Below, piece after piece: positions 19,755 to 29,345 of a stretch of DNA of 64,000 nucleotides (position 1 is its first letter; every line of letters starts with the position of its first letter). The stretch is from contig DWVY01000028.1 of NCBI GenBank assembly GCA_019119995.1, forward strand, positions 1 to 64,000, given 5' to 3'. A program made the position numbers and the translations under genes. Origin of the DNA: Candidatus Mediterraneibacter faecavium. GTDB taxonomy: Bacteria; Bacillota; Clostridia; Lachnospirales; Lachnospiraceae. The notes beneath the pieces are model-generated. The model saw only the letters and a list, made by a program, of their open reading frames with translations. It was not told the origin of the DNA and searched no databases.

Positions 19755-19822
19755 AACTCTTCTCCTCCATAACGATAATCTTTTCAGTTACAAAGTACGG
19801 TTACACATACTTTCCTCCCACT

Positions 19823-19831
19823 AATATACCA
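19823..19831 (-). promoter_or_regulatory. Candidate extended -10 promoter of the hydrogenase-like gene
   Basis: TGGTATATT (extended -10) about 70 bases before the TTG start, with no recognisable -35. The leader then contains GGGAGGAAAGT and a 6-codon ATG frame that I do not regard as a gene. Confidence 0.45.
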
Positions 19832-19920
19832 TGGGCGGCTGTTTTTTCCCAGTGATTTATTTAACAAACCCTGTATAAATTGAAATACAATATTTCCGGA
19901 TATGACCTGCAGGATATCCA

Positions 19921-22365
19921 TCAGCCGGCAAACAGTTCCTGGGCAAAGCGGACGGACTGCATCGCGTCTTTCCCATAGAAGTCAGCCCCGATCATATCCG
20001 CATAATCCTGATTGAGGACTGCTCCTCCGACCATTACTTTACACTGGGGGGCTTCTTCTCTGAGCAGCCGTATCGTCTCTTCCATACTCACGACAGTCGT
20101 TGTCATAAGAGCGCTCAGCCCCGCCAGCCGCACATTCTTTTCACGGACTGTTTCCACGATCAGTTCCGGTGCTACATCTTTGCCCAGGTCGATCACATCA
20201 AAGCTGTAATTTTCAAGAAGGACTTTTACGATATTTTTCCCGATGTCGTGAATATCGCCCTTTACGGTAGCCAGGACGATCGTGCCGATCTTCTCCTGTA
20301 CTTCCCCGCTCCTGTCCATCTTATCCTTCAGGACTGCGAACGCATTCTTGGCTGCTTCAGCGCTCATAAGAAGCTGAGGAAGAAAAACAGTTCCTTTCTC
20401 AAATCCGTCGCCCACATGATTGAGCGCGGGGATAAGCTCTGTGTTGATGATCTCGAGAGGATCCTGTTTCTCTGAAAGCTGTGCGGTGATCACCGAAGCA
20501 TCTTCTTTCAGACCCTTTTCTATGGACTCTCTCAGGCTGAGAATACTCTCCTGTCCGCTCCGTGAGGGAGCTGCTCCTGCCGGATCCGACAGGGCTCCTG
20601 CGGGCTGCATACGGCTGTATCTTTCGATATAGCGCTCACAGTTTGCATCCAGTCCCATCAGGGCGTGATATGCATACCATGCTTTCATCATATCTTCTGA
20701 GGACGGATTAATAATACCCGCGCTCAGTCCGTTCATCATTGCCATTGTATAGAAAGCGGCATTGATGACAGGACGCGACGGAAGTCCGAAAGATATGTTG
20801 GAAACGCCGAGTACTGTATTGACACCGACTTCATCTCTCAGCCGCCGGAGTGTCTCGAGCGTCACTTTCGCTCCGTCCGGTTCCGAACTGATCGTCATAG
20901 CCAGTGCGTCGATCACGATATCTTTCTTCTTGATCCCGTATTTTGCAGCTTCCGAGATGATCCGTTCAGCAATGCGGACACGACCCTCTGCATCCGCGGG
21001 GATCCCCTCTTCATCCAGTGTCAGCCCGATGACAACGCCTCCGTATTTCCGGATCAGGGGAAATACTTTATCCATGGATTCCTGCTTGCCGCTGACGGAA
21101 TTGACCATCGCTTTTCCGTTATAGATACGCAGCGCCGCCTCCATCGCACCGGCATCTACCGTATCGATCTGGAGAGGCAGATTGACGACACTCTGCAGTT
21201 CCTGCACGGTCTCTTTCATCATAGATATTTCATCAATATCCGGCAGTCCCACATTGACATCAAGAATATGTGCGCCGTTGTCCTGCTGGGCGATTCCTTC
21301 GCGCAGGATGTATTCCAGGTCATGTTCTTTCAGCGCCTGCTTGAACTTCTTCTTGCCCGTCGGGTTAATGCGCTCTCCGATGATCTTTGAACCCTTCCCG
21401 AGGGAAACGCTCTGCCCGTAGGAAGAAACGATCGTATCGCTTTTTTCAGATGGCGGGATGATGTCCAGCTTTCTGCACTGTGTTATCATAGCCTGTATAT
21501 GTTCCGGGGTAGTGCCGCAGCATCCGCCGATCACACATGCCCCCATGGAAACGATCTTCTCCATAAATCCGGCAAACTCTTCCGGCGACACATCATAGTA
21601 AGTCTGCCCGTCTCTTTGTTTCGGGAGGCCGGCATTTGGCTTCACGATCACAGGAAGTGAAGAATATCTGATATACTCTTCTACGACAGGAAGCATCTGT
21701 TCCGGCCCCATGCCGCAGTTGATGCCGAGCGCATCCACCCGCAGCCCTTCGAGAAGAGCAATGACGGAGGGAACGTCTGCGCCGGTGAGAAGCTTGCGGC
21801 GCTCATCGAAGATCGCGGTTGCAAAAACAGGCAGGGATGTATTTTCTTTTGCCGCAAGGACAGCCGCCTTCAACTCGTACGTATCGCTCATCGTTTCGAT
21901 ATGGATCAGATCAGCGCCCGCTTCTTCTCCCCACACCATAACCTCTTTGAAAGCGTCATAAGCGTCTTCGAAATCAAGATCACCCATCGGCCTGAGCAGC
22001 TTGCCGGTGGGACCTATATCAAGGGCGGTGTAAATCCTGCGCTTTCCTGTGCGTTCCGTTTCTTCCCCGGTTCCTGCTCCTGCCTCTTTTGCGGCTTCCC
22101 TGACAAGCTGTACCGCTCTTTTGACTGTCTCCTTCAGCGAATATCCGTCGGCATGGAATTTCAGCGCGTTCGCGCCGAATGTGTTTGTCAGCACAATGTC
22201 GCTGCCCGCCTCGATATAAGCCCTGTGGATCGCCCTGATCTGTTCCGGACGGGTCAGATTCCACGTCTCAGGAAGTTCTCCCGGGGCAAGTCCGCGTTCC
22301 TGAAGGAGCGTCCCCATCCCGCCGTCGAAGAAAAGCAGCTCGTTTCCCAATTTCTCTCTGATCAT
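19921..22365 (-). CDS. metH: Cobalamin-dependent methionine synthase MetH, lacking the reactivation domain
   Basis: 814 aa. In order: homocysteine-binding barrel with zinc cysteines GINCGMG and GGCCGTT, pterin-binding barrel (GERINPTGKKKFKQAL), helical cap, and cobalamin domain with the base-off motif GDIHDIGKN. It transfers the methyl group of 5-methyl-THF to homocysteine. The C-terminal S-adenosylmethionine activation domain of the E. coli enzyme is absent and is encoded by the preceding gene. I start at the ATG at 22365, which has AAAGGA 7 bases upstream; the ATG six codons earlier lacks a site. Confidence 0.95.
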   Translation of the reverse strand: MIREKLGNELLFFDGGMGTLLQERGLAPGELPETWNLTRPEQIRAIHRAYIEAGSDIVLTNTFGANALKFHADGYSLKETVKRAVQLVREAAKEAGAGTGEETERTGKRRIYTALDIGPTGKLLRPMGDLDFEDAYDAFKEVMVWGEEAGADLIHIETMSDTYELKAAVLAAKENTSLPVFATAIFDERRKLLTGADVPSVIALLEGLRVDALGINCGMGPEQMLPVVEEYIRYSSLPVIVKPNAGLPKQRDGQTYYDVSPEEFAGFMEKIVSMGACVIGGCCGTTPEHIQAMITQCRKLDIIPPSEKSDTIVSSYGQSVSLGKGSKIIGERINPTGKKKFKQALKEHDLEYILREGIAQQDNGAHILDVNVGLPDIDEISMMKETVQELQSVVNLPLQIDTVDAGAMEAALRIYNGKAMVNSVSGKQESMDKVFPLIRKYGGVVIGLTLDEEGIPADAEGRVRIAERIISEAAKYGIKKKDIVIDALAMTISSEPDGAKVTLETLRRLRDEVGVNTVLGVSNISFGLPSRPVINAAFYTMAMMNGLSAGIINPSSEDMMKAWYAYHALMGLDANCERYIERYSRMQPAGALSDPAGAAPSRSGQESILSLRESIEKGLKEDASVITAQLSEKQDPLEIINTELIPALNHVGDGFEKGTVFLPQLLMSAEAAKNAFAVLKDKMDRSGEVQEKIGTIVLATVKGDIHDIGKNIVKVLLENYSFDVIDLGKDVAPELIVETVREKNVRLAGLSALMTTTVVSMEETIRLLREEAPQCKVMVGGAVLNQDYADMIGADFYGKDAMQSVRFAQELFAG

Positions 22366-22439
22366 ATTCTGGTCCTTTCTCATCTCGTTAATATCATTTT
22401 CATCTCACGTATGCCCTTGCTCTACAGGCTGCAGTATGC

Positions 22440-23081
22440 TCATCTTCGGTACGCGCAGTCTGTCCTGGCGCACGCCTCACAGCCGGCGATCGGACACCGT
22501 TCTTTGACAGGGCTTGCCCCGATCACCGCAGTCACCGATTTCGTCGGGGTCATCATATAGCTGTCCGTCATCGTCAGTCCGATATTCTTTGCGCAGTCAA
22601 GCATTCTCATGATCGGTTCCTGATAATGAATGTCAAAATCTCCGTATCCGGGACTGAATCTCGGCCTGAGATATAGCCCCTCCTCTTCCATTTCCTGTCC
22701 GATCTCCAGCTGTTTTTCATCGCAGTACTCTTCAAGGAGCGCTGCAGCACACGCCTGCTGTACCACGGCCATACTCATATCCTTCAGCGAAGTGCGCCTG
22801 ATCAGCCGGTCGACGCCTGAGCCGAGCGTGGCCCCGAAAATCACGGCTTTTGTACACCCCTTCAAATTTCTCGCAAGGCTGCTGCTGCCGATTTCCAAAT
22901 TTCCTATTTTGATCATTTTATCCGCAGTCTGCTTAACATCAAAAACGCGGCAGATGGATTTGGGCCCGGACGCTCTTTCCACCTCGGTAAAAGCGTTCTC
23001 TATCATTATACGGGTCCTCTCATCTGCCGTATTTCTTCCATATCCCAGATAGCGGATGGCTTCTTTCATCCGTTTTTCCAT
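22440..23081 (-). CDS. Methionine synthase reactivation (activation) domain protein
   Basis: 213 aa. RPRFSPGYGDFDI is the S-adenosylmethionine-binding signature of the MetH activation domain, and TPTKSVTAVIGAS is also typical. A cysteine-rich tail (CPIAGCEACARTDC) is common in clostridial stand-alone versions. It should reductively remethylate oxidised cob(II)alamin of the separate MetH using S-adenosylmethionine and a flavodoxin or ferredoxin donor. It lies between metF and metH with short gaps, in one operon. AAAGGA sits 7 bases before the ATG. Confidence 0.9.
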   Translation of the reverse strand: MEKRMKEAIRYLGYGRNTADERTRIMIENAFTEVERASGPKSICRVFDVKQTADKMIKIGNLEIGSSSLARNLKGCTKAVIFGATLGSGVDRLIRRTSLKDMSMAVVQQACAAALLEEYCDEKQLEIGQEMEEEGLYLRPRFSPGYGDFDIHYQEPIMRMLDCAKNIGLTMTDSYMMTPTKSVTAVIGASPVKERCPIAGCEACARTDCAYRR

Positions 23082-23099
23082 TTATTGATCCTTTATACT

Positions 23100-23969
23100 C
23101 TAAGCTTTTATAATTTCTGACAGGTTCTCCATGATCGCCGCCGCGATATCGGGTTTGTTCATCGAATAAATATGTATATTCTTCACACCGTTGGCAAGAA
23201 GATCGATGATCTGGTCGGTCGCATAGGCAATCCCCGCCTGTCTCATCGCTGCCGGCGAACTGCCGAACCGGTCAAGGATTGCCAGGAATCTGCGCGGAAA
23301 TACCGTGCCTGACAGCTGCTGGCTCTTTTTCATCTGCGCCGCGCTTGTGATCGGCATAATCCCCGGAAGTACCGGGACGCTGATCCCGGCTTCCCGGATC
23401 CGGTAGAGAAAATTATAGTGGATATCATTGTCAAAAAACATCTGTGTGGTCAGAAAATCAACGCCACAGTCCACTTTCTGCTTCAGATACCGGATATCGT
23501 CCGCCTTATGCTCATTTTCCACATGCCCTTCCGGATAGCACGCTGCCCCGATACAGAAATCCCCGTGTTTCTTTATCTCCTCCACCAGCTCGTATGCATA
23601 CCGGAAACGGTCTGCATCCGGGAACTTCATCCCTTCCGGAATATCCCCGCGCAGCGCCAGTATATTCTCGATCCCGAGTTTCTCCAGATTCCCTATGACC
23701 GTGCGCACCTCTTCTTTGGTGGAAGATGCACATGTCAGATGAGCAAGACTTAAGACACCCAGATCATCCTTTATGTGGGATGCGATCTTTGCCGTATTCC
23801 TGCTCGTGCCGCCGCCCGCTCCGTATGTCACGCTGATAAACGCCGGGTCCAGCCGTGAGATCTCATCTACCGCACGGACCACTTTGTCATAACCCTCGTC
23901 CGTCTTTGGCGGAAACACTTCAAACGAAATATGGATCTTATCCTCTTTTAACCTGTCGATTATCTTCAT
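23100..23969 (-). CDS. metF: Methylenetetrahydrofolate reductase
   Basis: 289 aa, single-domain bacterial MTHFR length. SFEVFPPKTDEGYDK at the N-terminus holds the catalytic glutamate, and VTYGAGGG and LALRGDIPEG are FAD/folate-site motifs. It makes 5-methyl-THF for the MetH encoded two genes downstream. The leader before it is only about 38 nt after glgA, so no SAM riboswitch fits there. Confidence 0.95.
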   Translation of the reverse strand: MKIIDRLKEDKIHISFEVFPPKTDEGYDKVVRAVDEISRLDPAFISVTYGAGGGTSRNTAKIASHIKDDLGVLSLAHLTCASSTKEEVRTVIGNLEKLGIENILALRGDIPEGMKFPDADRFRYAYELVEEIKKHGDFCIGAACYPEGHVENEHKADDIRYLKQKVDCGVDFLTTQMFFDNDIHYNFLYRIREAGISVPVLPGIMPITSAAQMKKSQQLSGTVFPRRFLAILDRFGSSPAAMRQAGIAYATDQIIDLLANGVKNIHIYSMNKPDIAAAIMENLSEIIKA

Positions 23970-24007
23970 TCAGCCCGCTTGCTCCTGTCTTCTGTAATGT
24001 ATCGTAC

Positions 24008-25456
24008 CTATTCTCCGATCAGGCTCCTGTAGAGATCTTCATACTGTCTTGCCGAATTCTTCCATGAGAAATCCTGACTCATGGCACGTTCCACGATCTT
24101 ATTCCAGTCACGCTTTTTATCGTAGTAGATCCTTTCGGCATAGCGGATCGTATTCAGCATCTCGTGCGCATTGTAGTTACAGAAGCTGAAGCCGGTACCT
24201 GTTTTCTCGTACTCATTGTACGGCTCAACCGTATCTTTGAGTCCGCCTGTCTCCCGGACGATCGGAAGTGTTCCGTAACGAAGGCTCATGAGCTGGCTCA
24301 GTCCGCATGGCTCAAAGAGCGACGGCATCAGGAATGTATCACATGACGCATATATCCTGTGCGAGAGTTCATCGGAATAATAAATGTTTGCCGACACGCG
24401 TCCGGAATACTTCCATGCGAAGTGGCGGAACATATTCTCATATTTCACATCGCCTGTTCCCAGTACTACGATCTGGACTGCATCCTGGCACAGCTCGTCC
24501 ATGATATAGTCGACCAGGTCGAATCCTTTCTGGTCTGTCAGACGGGATACCATACCGATCAGCATTACTTTCGGATCTTTCTCAAGTCCGAGTTCTTCCT
24601 GAAGAGATGTCTTGTTGATCGGTTTGTTCTTTCTGAAATCATCGATCGTAAAGTTCTTTGCGATACGGTTGTCAGTCGCAGGATTCCAGTCGTCGTAATC
24701 AAGTCCGTTCACGATACCGCACAGATCACCGGATCTGGCAGACATGAGCCCGTCAAGTCCTTCTCCGTAGAACGGAGTTTTGATCTCCTCTGCATAACTG
24801 CTGCTGACTGTCGTTACTTTATCAGCATATACAAGGCCTCCTTTTAACAGGTTGGCATCTTTGTAAGCTTCCATCTTATCCGGTACAAAGTAATACTCCG
24901 GAAGTCCTGTGATACCTCTGACTGTCTTTGTATCCCATACACCCTGGAATTTCAGGTTATGTATTGTCATGATCGTCTTGATCCCGCGGTAATATTCACC
25001 CAGATATCTGAAGTTATCAAGATAAACAGGGATCAGTCCCGTCTGCCAGTCGTGGCAGTGGATGAGATCCGGCCGGAATCCGATCACCGGCAGTATACTC
25101 AGAACGGCCTTTGAGAAGAAAGCAAATTTCTCGATCCCCCACTTCGGATCACCGTCGTACGGTGCAAATCCGCTGAAATAATGTTCATTATCAATAAAGT
25201 AGAACGTAATGTCATTGAGTACAGTCTTCAGTACGCCTACATACTGATCCTGGCCTGCTATATCCATGTAGAAATGTGTGACATATTCCATCCGGTCTTT
25301 CCATTCCTGTTTCATACAGGTATATTTAGGCATCACTACACGGACATCATACTTCGATTTGTCAAATTCTTTCGGGAGCGAGCCGACAACATCGGCAAGT
25401 CCTCCTGTCTTGATAAACGGGACACACTCTGATGCAGCAAACAAAATGTTCTTCAT
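24008..25456 (-). CDS. glgA: Glycogen synthase (ADP-glucose type)
   Basis: 482 aa. KTGGLADVVGSLPK near the N-terminus is the ADP-glucose binding signature of GlgA; the C-terminal GT-B half has PSLFEPCGLSQL. It elongates alpha-1,4-glucan. The start at 25456 has GGAGG 8 bases upstream; the start five codons earlier overlaps that site. No other glg gene is in the window. The neighbour spo0A is upstream on the same strand, with a separate promoter between them. Confidence 0.95.
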   Translation of the reverse strand: MKNILFAASECVPFIKTGGLADVVGSLPKEFDKSKYDVRVVMPKYTCMKQEWKDRMEYVTHFYMDIAGQDQYVGVLKTVLNDITFYFIDNEHYFSGFAPYDGDPKWGIEKFAFFSKAVLSILPVIGFRPDLIHCHDWQTGLIPVYLDNFRYLGEYYRGIKTIMTIHNLKFQGVWDTKTVRGITGLPEYYFVPDKMEAYKDANLLKGGLVYADKVTTVSSSYAEEIKTPFYGEGLDGLMSARSGDLCGIVNGLDYDDWNPATDNRIAKNFTIDDFRKNKPINKTSLQEELGLEKDPKVMLIGMVSRLTDQKGFDLVDYIMDELCQDAVQIVVLGTGDVKYENMFRHFAWKYSGRVSANIYYSDELSHRIYASCDTFLMPSLFEPCGLSQLMSLRYGTLPIVRETGGLKDTVEPYNEYEKTGTGFSFCNYNAHEMLNTIRYAERIYYDKKRDWNKIVERAMSQDFSWKNSARQYEDLYRSLIGE

Positions 25457-25513
25457 ATTACGATCCTCCATTTTCTGCCTTTCCTCGCCGCAAAAGGCAT
25501 CTTATCACTTGCT

Positions 25514-25541
25514 ATTATACTCCATTCCCTGTATATTGCAA
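25514..25541 (-). promoter_or_regulatory. Sigma-A promoter of glgA with 5' hairpin
   Basis: TTGCAA, 16-base spacer, TATAAT on the minus strand. The leader then forms TGCCTTT..AAAGGCA (about 25480-25503), a short hairpin before the ribosome binding site. Confidence 0.75.
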
Positions 25542-25550
25542 AGGATTTTA

Positions 25551-26342
25551 TCAGCTTTTGTGGCGATATTCCAGCTGGATCGTATCCGCGATCAGTGCAA
25601 TGAATTCAGAGTTTGTCGGTTTTCCCTTTCCTGTGCTTACCGTGTATCCGAACAGTTGGTCCAGTGTGTCAAGTTTCCCTCTGCTCCAGGCCACCTCGAT
25701 GGCATGCCGTATGGCCCGTTCCACACGGCTGGAAGTTGTCTGATACTTCTTTGCCACCGTAGGATAGAGTATCTTTGTTATTGCATTTAAGACATCCATG
25801 TCATTTACTGCCATTATGATGGCATCACGCAGATAATGGTATCCTTTTATATGAGCAGGGATTCCTATCTCATGGAGCATATTTGTGACACGGCTCTCCA
25901 GATTCTCTGTTTTCAGAGTATTATCTGTCGTAATATCGTCATTCTTCCTTTCCGTATTTCTTGACAGATTTCTTATGGATTTTATCCGTTCAAGCAGCAT
26001 CCTGTTGTTGAACGGTTTCATAATATAGTAATTTGCGCCTTTGTCAAATGCGTCTTCTGTGATCTTTTCCTGGCCGACCGCTGTGATCACAATAAAATAC
26101 GGATGTTTACTGACAGAGTTGTCCTGTCCCACTTTCTCCATGACGGTCAGTCCGTCCATTTTCGGCATGATCAGATCGAGAAGAACAACATCCGGTTTTC
26201 TGTCCTTGATGATCTGACACATTTCCTCGCCGTTTTTGGCCTTGCCGACCAGGTCCAGCTCTTTGTCCGTACTGATGATCTCGTCAAGAACATCCAGTAT
26301 TTTCTGATTATCATCAGCGATGGCCACACGCAAATGCTCCAT
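25551..26342 (-). CDS. spo0A: Sporulation master regulator Spo0A
   Basis: 263 aa. Receiver domain with acidic pocket D10-D11, phosphoacceptor D56 ([13 protein letters not shown]) and the conserved lysine in MKPFNN near 108; a variable linker (about 125-150), then the effector domain with the recognition helix [19 protein letters not shown]. The phosphorylated protein activates entry into sporulation through TGTCGAA boxes. Two such boxes lie just upstream, inside the end of spoIVB. The spoIVB-spo0A order is conserved across endospore formers. Confidence 0.97.
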   Translation of the reverse strand: MEHLRVAIADDNQKILDVLDEIISTDKELDLVGKAKNGEEMCQIIKDRKPDVVLLDLIMPKMDGLTVMEKVGQDNSVSKHPYFIVITAVGQEKITEDAFDKGANYYIMKPFNNRMLLERIKSIRNLSRNTERKNDDITTDNTLKTENLESRVTNMLHEIGIPAHIKGYHYLRDAIIMAVNDMDVLNAITKILYPTVAKKYQTTSSRVERAIRHAIEVAWSRGKLDTLDQLFGYTVSTGKGKPTNSEFIALIADTIQLEYRHKS

Positions 26343-26392
26343 TTTCTCCTCTCCTCCAGATATGAATACCTCCCTTAAAACACCACCCGCTT

Positions 26393-26421
26393 ATTATATC
26401 CGCACGAAAATGCAGAATCAA
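26393..26421 (-). promoter_or_regulatory. Candidate sigma-A promoter of spo0A
   Basis: TTGATT, 17-base spacer, TATAAT on the minus strand, about 50 bases before the start codon. The 0A boxes at 26441-26459 lie 20-40 bases upstream of the -35, a usual distance for activation. Confidence 0.65.
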
Positions 26422-26436
26422 GAATATTTTGTAGCA

Positions 26437-27546
26437 CTAATTCGACACCATTTTCGACATTTCAGACGATTCGACCTGATCCAGCATATTTTCTATAAAT
26501 ATGCCATACCCCTTTGTCGAATCCTGCACGAACACATGTGTCACTGCTCCGATCAGCTTCCCGTTCTGTATGATCGGGCTTCCGCTCATTCCCTGGATGA
26601 TACCTCCTGTTTTTTCCAGAAGTTCCGGATCCGTCACCTGGATCACGAGTCCTTTATTAGCCTCCGATGCTGTCATGTCGATATCTGTCACCTGGATATC
26701 ATATTCTTTTATCTCATTGTCGATATAACAGCGGATCTTTGCAGCTCCGATTTCGATCTCCTCTTTTGACGCTGTTTCGACGGGGATCTGTTCATCAAAA
26801 AGTTCATCGATCTTTTCGATGGTTCCATAAATCCCTGCCTCTGTATTTTTGTCGATCGTGCCGAGGATATTATACTTATTGTATACAATGATCCCTTCCA
26901 TTGTTCCCGGCGAACCGCTGCTGCCTTTCGTAATATCCTGTATACTCGTGCGATAGACTCTTCCGCTTTCGATCGTCATGAGCATATTGGTGTCTGTATC
27001 ACTGATCCCGTGTCCGAGGGCGCCGAATCTGCTCTGTTCCGTGAGAAACGTGACCGTGCCAAGGCCCTGGACATTGTCCCTGACCCAGATCCCAAGCCTG
27101 TACTGCCCCGGCTCGTATTCGATCGGGCTGATCTTTCTATCCATCGTCTCCTCTCCTCTGCGCAGCGTGAGGACGATATCACCGCCGTCGATCTGTCCGA
27201 CCGCATCGAGAAGATCCGCCTTCCCTAAAATCGCATGATGATCCACAGCCGTGATGTAATCCCCCGTCTCGACCACATCCGCTGCCGGCTCATGCTCCTC
27301 TCCGTCGATCCCTTCGACCTTTTCTGTATTCAGCACCATGACACCGTCTGTTTCCATATAGATGCCGACAGGCATTCCTCCGAGCAGTACTGTATCGTTT
27401 CCCGCCGACGATGTGCTTGCCTCTGTCTGCCAGAGCGCTTTTTCTTCCTGCCATGTCTGTATTTGATCCCACACAACAACGCCGGAAAGAAACAGAAAAG
27501 CCCACATAAGCGCCCGGCCGGCTCTCTTTTTCCGGCTTACCGCCAT
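26437..27546 (-). CDS. spoIVB: SpoIVB serine peptidase
   Basis: 369 aa from the ATG of MAVSRKKRAG, with AAAGGA 9 bases upstream; the longer frame to 27615 runs through the recN terminator and is rejected. N-terminal membrane anchor (about 12-28), PDZ domain (about 90-165), then the S55 peptidase with catalytic His in GALGHGISD and Ser in GMSGSPIIQNG. It is secreted from the forespore and triggers pro-sigma-K processing. Its last codons carry two Spo0A boxes. Confidence 0.94.
   Translation of the reverse strand: MAVSRKKRAGRALMWAFLFLSGVVVWDQIQTWQEEKALWQTEASTSSAGNDTVLLGGMPVGIYMETDGVMVLNTEKVEGIDGEEHEPAADVVETGDYITAVDHHAILGKADLLDAVGQIDGGDIVLTLRRGEETMDRKISPIEYEPGQYRLGIWVRDNVQGLGTVTFLTEQSRFGALGHGISDTDTNMLMTIESGRVYRTSIQDITKGSSGSPGTMEGIIVYNKYNILGTIDKNTEAGIYGTIEKIDELFDEQIPVETASKEEIEIGAAKIRCYIDNEIKEYDIQVTDIDMTASEANKGLVIQVTDPELLEKTGGIIQGMSGSPIIQNGKLIGAVTHVFVQDSTKGYGIFIENMLDQVESSEMSKMVSN
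26441..26459 (-). promoter_or_regulatory. Two Spo0A boxes embedded in the 3' end of spoIVB
   Basis: TGTCGAA occurs at 26453-26459 and at 26441-26447 (minus strand), 12 bases apart. Both are exact copies of the core 0A box. They form part of the last codons of spoIVB (reading M-S-K-M-V-S-N-stop). A third, weaker TCGAA lies near 26470. Confidence 0.7.
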
Positions 27547-27596
27547 ATTTTCACATCCTTTCCTGACCTGATCTATATGCAAAACGTCTGCATACC

Positions 27597-27630
27597 AAAA
27601 GAAACGGATACTCATTGCCGTATCCGTTTC
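27597..27630 (-). terminator. Intrinsic terminator after recN
   Basis: Perfect 11-bp stem (GAAACGGATAC / GTATCCGTTTC) with an 8-base loop followed by TTTT on the minus strand, 36 bases past the recN stop. The opposite strand also has a T-run, so it could work both ways. Confidence 0.75.
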
Positions 27631-27665
27631 TATTATGTGTGTTTTTTTCTGTTTTCACACTGGTA

Positions 27666-29342
27666 TTATCTTTCACCCTTTGCCAGTTCTTTCATTTCTT
27701 TTGCACTTTTCAAGATAGACTCTGTTATTTTCGAGCCTCCGAGTATCCGGGCCAGTTCTTTTATAGAAGCGTCCTGATCCAGACGTTCGATCCTTGTCTT
27801 TACGGAATTATCTTCTGCATTTTTTTCGATCAGGAAATGAATATCTGCAGCCGCGGCGATCTGAGGCAGGTGCGTGATGCAGATCACCTGACGGCTCTTC
27901 CCGATCAGCCGGAGCTTTTCGCCGACTTTGTCCGCGGTAATGCCGGAGATTCCTGCATCGATCTCATCAAAGATCAGTGTAGGTGTATCTTCTTCGTCAG
28001 CCAGCACGGTCTTGACCGCCAGCATGATCCTGGAAAGTTCACCGCCCGATGCAATATCCGCCAGCGGCCGGAGCGGTTCTCCCGGATTCAGGGCGATATA
28101 GAATTCTGCTTCGTCCCGTCCGTTTGCACTGCATCGTCCGCTGTCTGTAAGACGTATCTCAAGTCTCGTGTCCATGAAATTCAGTTCCTGCAGCTGCTTT
28201 TTGATCTCATCGGAAAAGATCCCGGCATACTTTGCACGTATCCCGTGAAGCGTTTCCGATACATGGTCGGTCTCTGACTCTGCTTTTTTCAGTTTTTCTT
28301 CCAGTTCCTGCATAAAAGCGTCATAATCGTTCAGCTCTTCTATTCTCTGTTTTTTTCTGTCGCAGTATGTAAGGATATCCTTTACAGTTTTTCCATATTT
28401 TGCCTTCAGATGATTGATCAGGTTCAGCCGTTCCTCTGTCTCATTAAACTCCTCTTCGGAAAACTCAAACGTCTTGGCATATTCAGAGAGTTCGCGGTTA
28501 AAATCATTGAGCAGACTGTCTGCATCCAGAAGCTGGCTGTACAGCTGGGAGGCGTTCCCGTCAAAGTCCGCGATCTCCTGGAATGCACGGATCGCCCGGC
28601 TCAGACAGTCGCTTGCATTTGCAGATAAATCCTCGGAAGTATAGCGATAGGTTTCGGCGATGGCTTCCGTGACTTTCCTGCTCTCTGTCATCCGCCGGTA
28701 AAGCTGTTCAAGTTCATCATCTTCACCCTCTGCCAGAGCAGCCTCTTCGATCTCATTTACCTCGAATTCAGCAAGGGAAAGCTCTCTTCGCCTACTCTCA
28801 TCGTCAAGCGATGCCTCTTCCAACTGCCTGCTGACCTCCCGATATGTACGATAGGCTTCTGTCATGCGTTCTTTTACCGGGCTTATCTCCTTTCCCGCAA
28901 AAAGATCCAGGAGCGCAAGATGATTTTTGCGGTTCAACAGAGTCTGGTTGTCATGCTGGCCGTGGATATCGATCAGAAGAGATGCCGCTTCCCTGAGCGT
29001 CCCCATGCTTACATTTTCCCCGTTGATCCTGCTGACGCTCCGTCCTTCCATCAGCCTGCGGCTCAGGGTGATCATATCATCCTCCGGGAAAATATCCATT
29101 GCCCCTAATTTTTCCCGGATCCTGTCATCCTCGACTGTAAATGTAAGCTCGACAAGGCCGCTCGAAGCCCCGCTCCTGAGCATATCCGCACTGTATCTTC
29201 CTCCGAGCGCCAGGCCCACCGATCCCATAAGGATAGATTTTCCCGCGCCGGTCTCGCCGGTAAGTATATTCAGCCCCGGACCAAAATCCACTTCTGTCTC
29301 ATCGATCAATGCAAGATTTTTTACATGAAGATTCTGTAACAT
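27666..29342 (-). CDS. recN: DNA repair protein RecN
   Basis: 558 aa. SMC-like: Walker A GETGAGKSI near the N-terminus, a long coiled coil in the middle, signature ASGGELSRIMLA and Walker B TLIFDEIDAGISG near the C-terminus. It acts in double-strand break repair. It starts 3 bases after argR ends and is followed by a terminator, so it closes the xseA-to-recN operon. Confidence 0.96.
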   Translation of the reverse strand: MLQNLHVKNLALIDETEVDFGPGLNILTGETGAGKSILMGSVGLALGGRYSADMLRSGASSGLVELTFTVEDDRIREKLGAMDIFPEDDMITLSRRLMEGRSVSRINGENVSMGTLREAASLLIDIHGQHDNQTLLNRKNHLALLDLFAGKEISPVKERMTEAYRTYREVSRQLEEASLDDESRRRELSLAEFEVNEIEEAALAEGEDDELEQLYRRMTESRKVTEAIAETYRYTSEDLSANASDCLSRAIRAFQEIADFDGNASQLYSQLLDADSLLNDFNRELSEYAKTFEFSEEEFNETEERLNLINHLKAKYGKTVKDILTYCDRKKQRIEELNDYDAFMQELEEKLKKAESETDHVSETLHGIRAKYAGIFSDEIKKQLQELNFMDTRLEIRLTDSGRCSANGRDEAEFYIALNPGEPLRPLADIASGGELSRIMLAVKTVLADEEDTPTLIFDEIDAGISGITADKVGEKLRLIGKSRQVICITHLPQIAAAADIHFLIEKNAEDNSVKTRIERLDQDASIKELARILGGSKITESILKSAKEMKELAKGER

Positions 29343-29345
29343 AAT

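Noticed and set aside
19790-19812. 6-codon frame (ATG-TGT-AAC-CGT...) in the leader of the hydrogenase-like gene
   Set aside because: It has a ribosome site (GGGAGG) but no conserved features; chance is likely.
23970-24007. SAM riboswitch before metF
   Set aside because: Only 38 nt between genes; no room and no motif.
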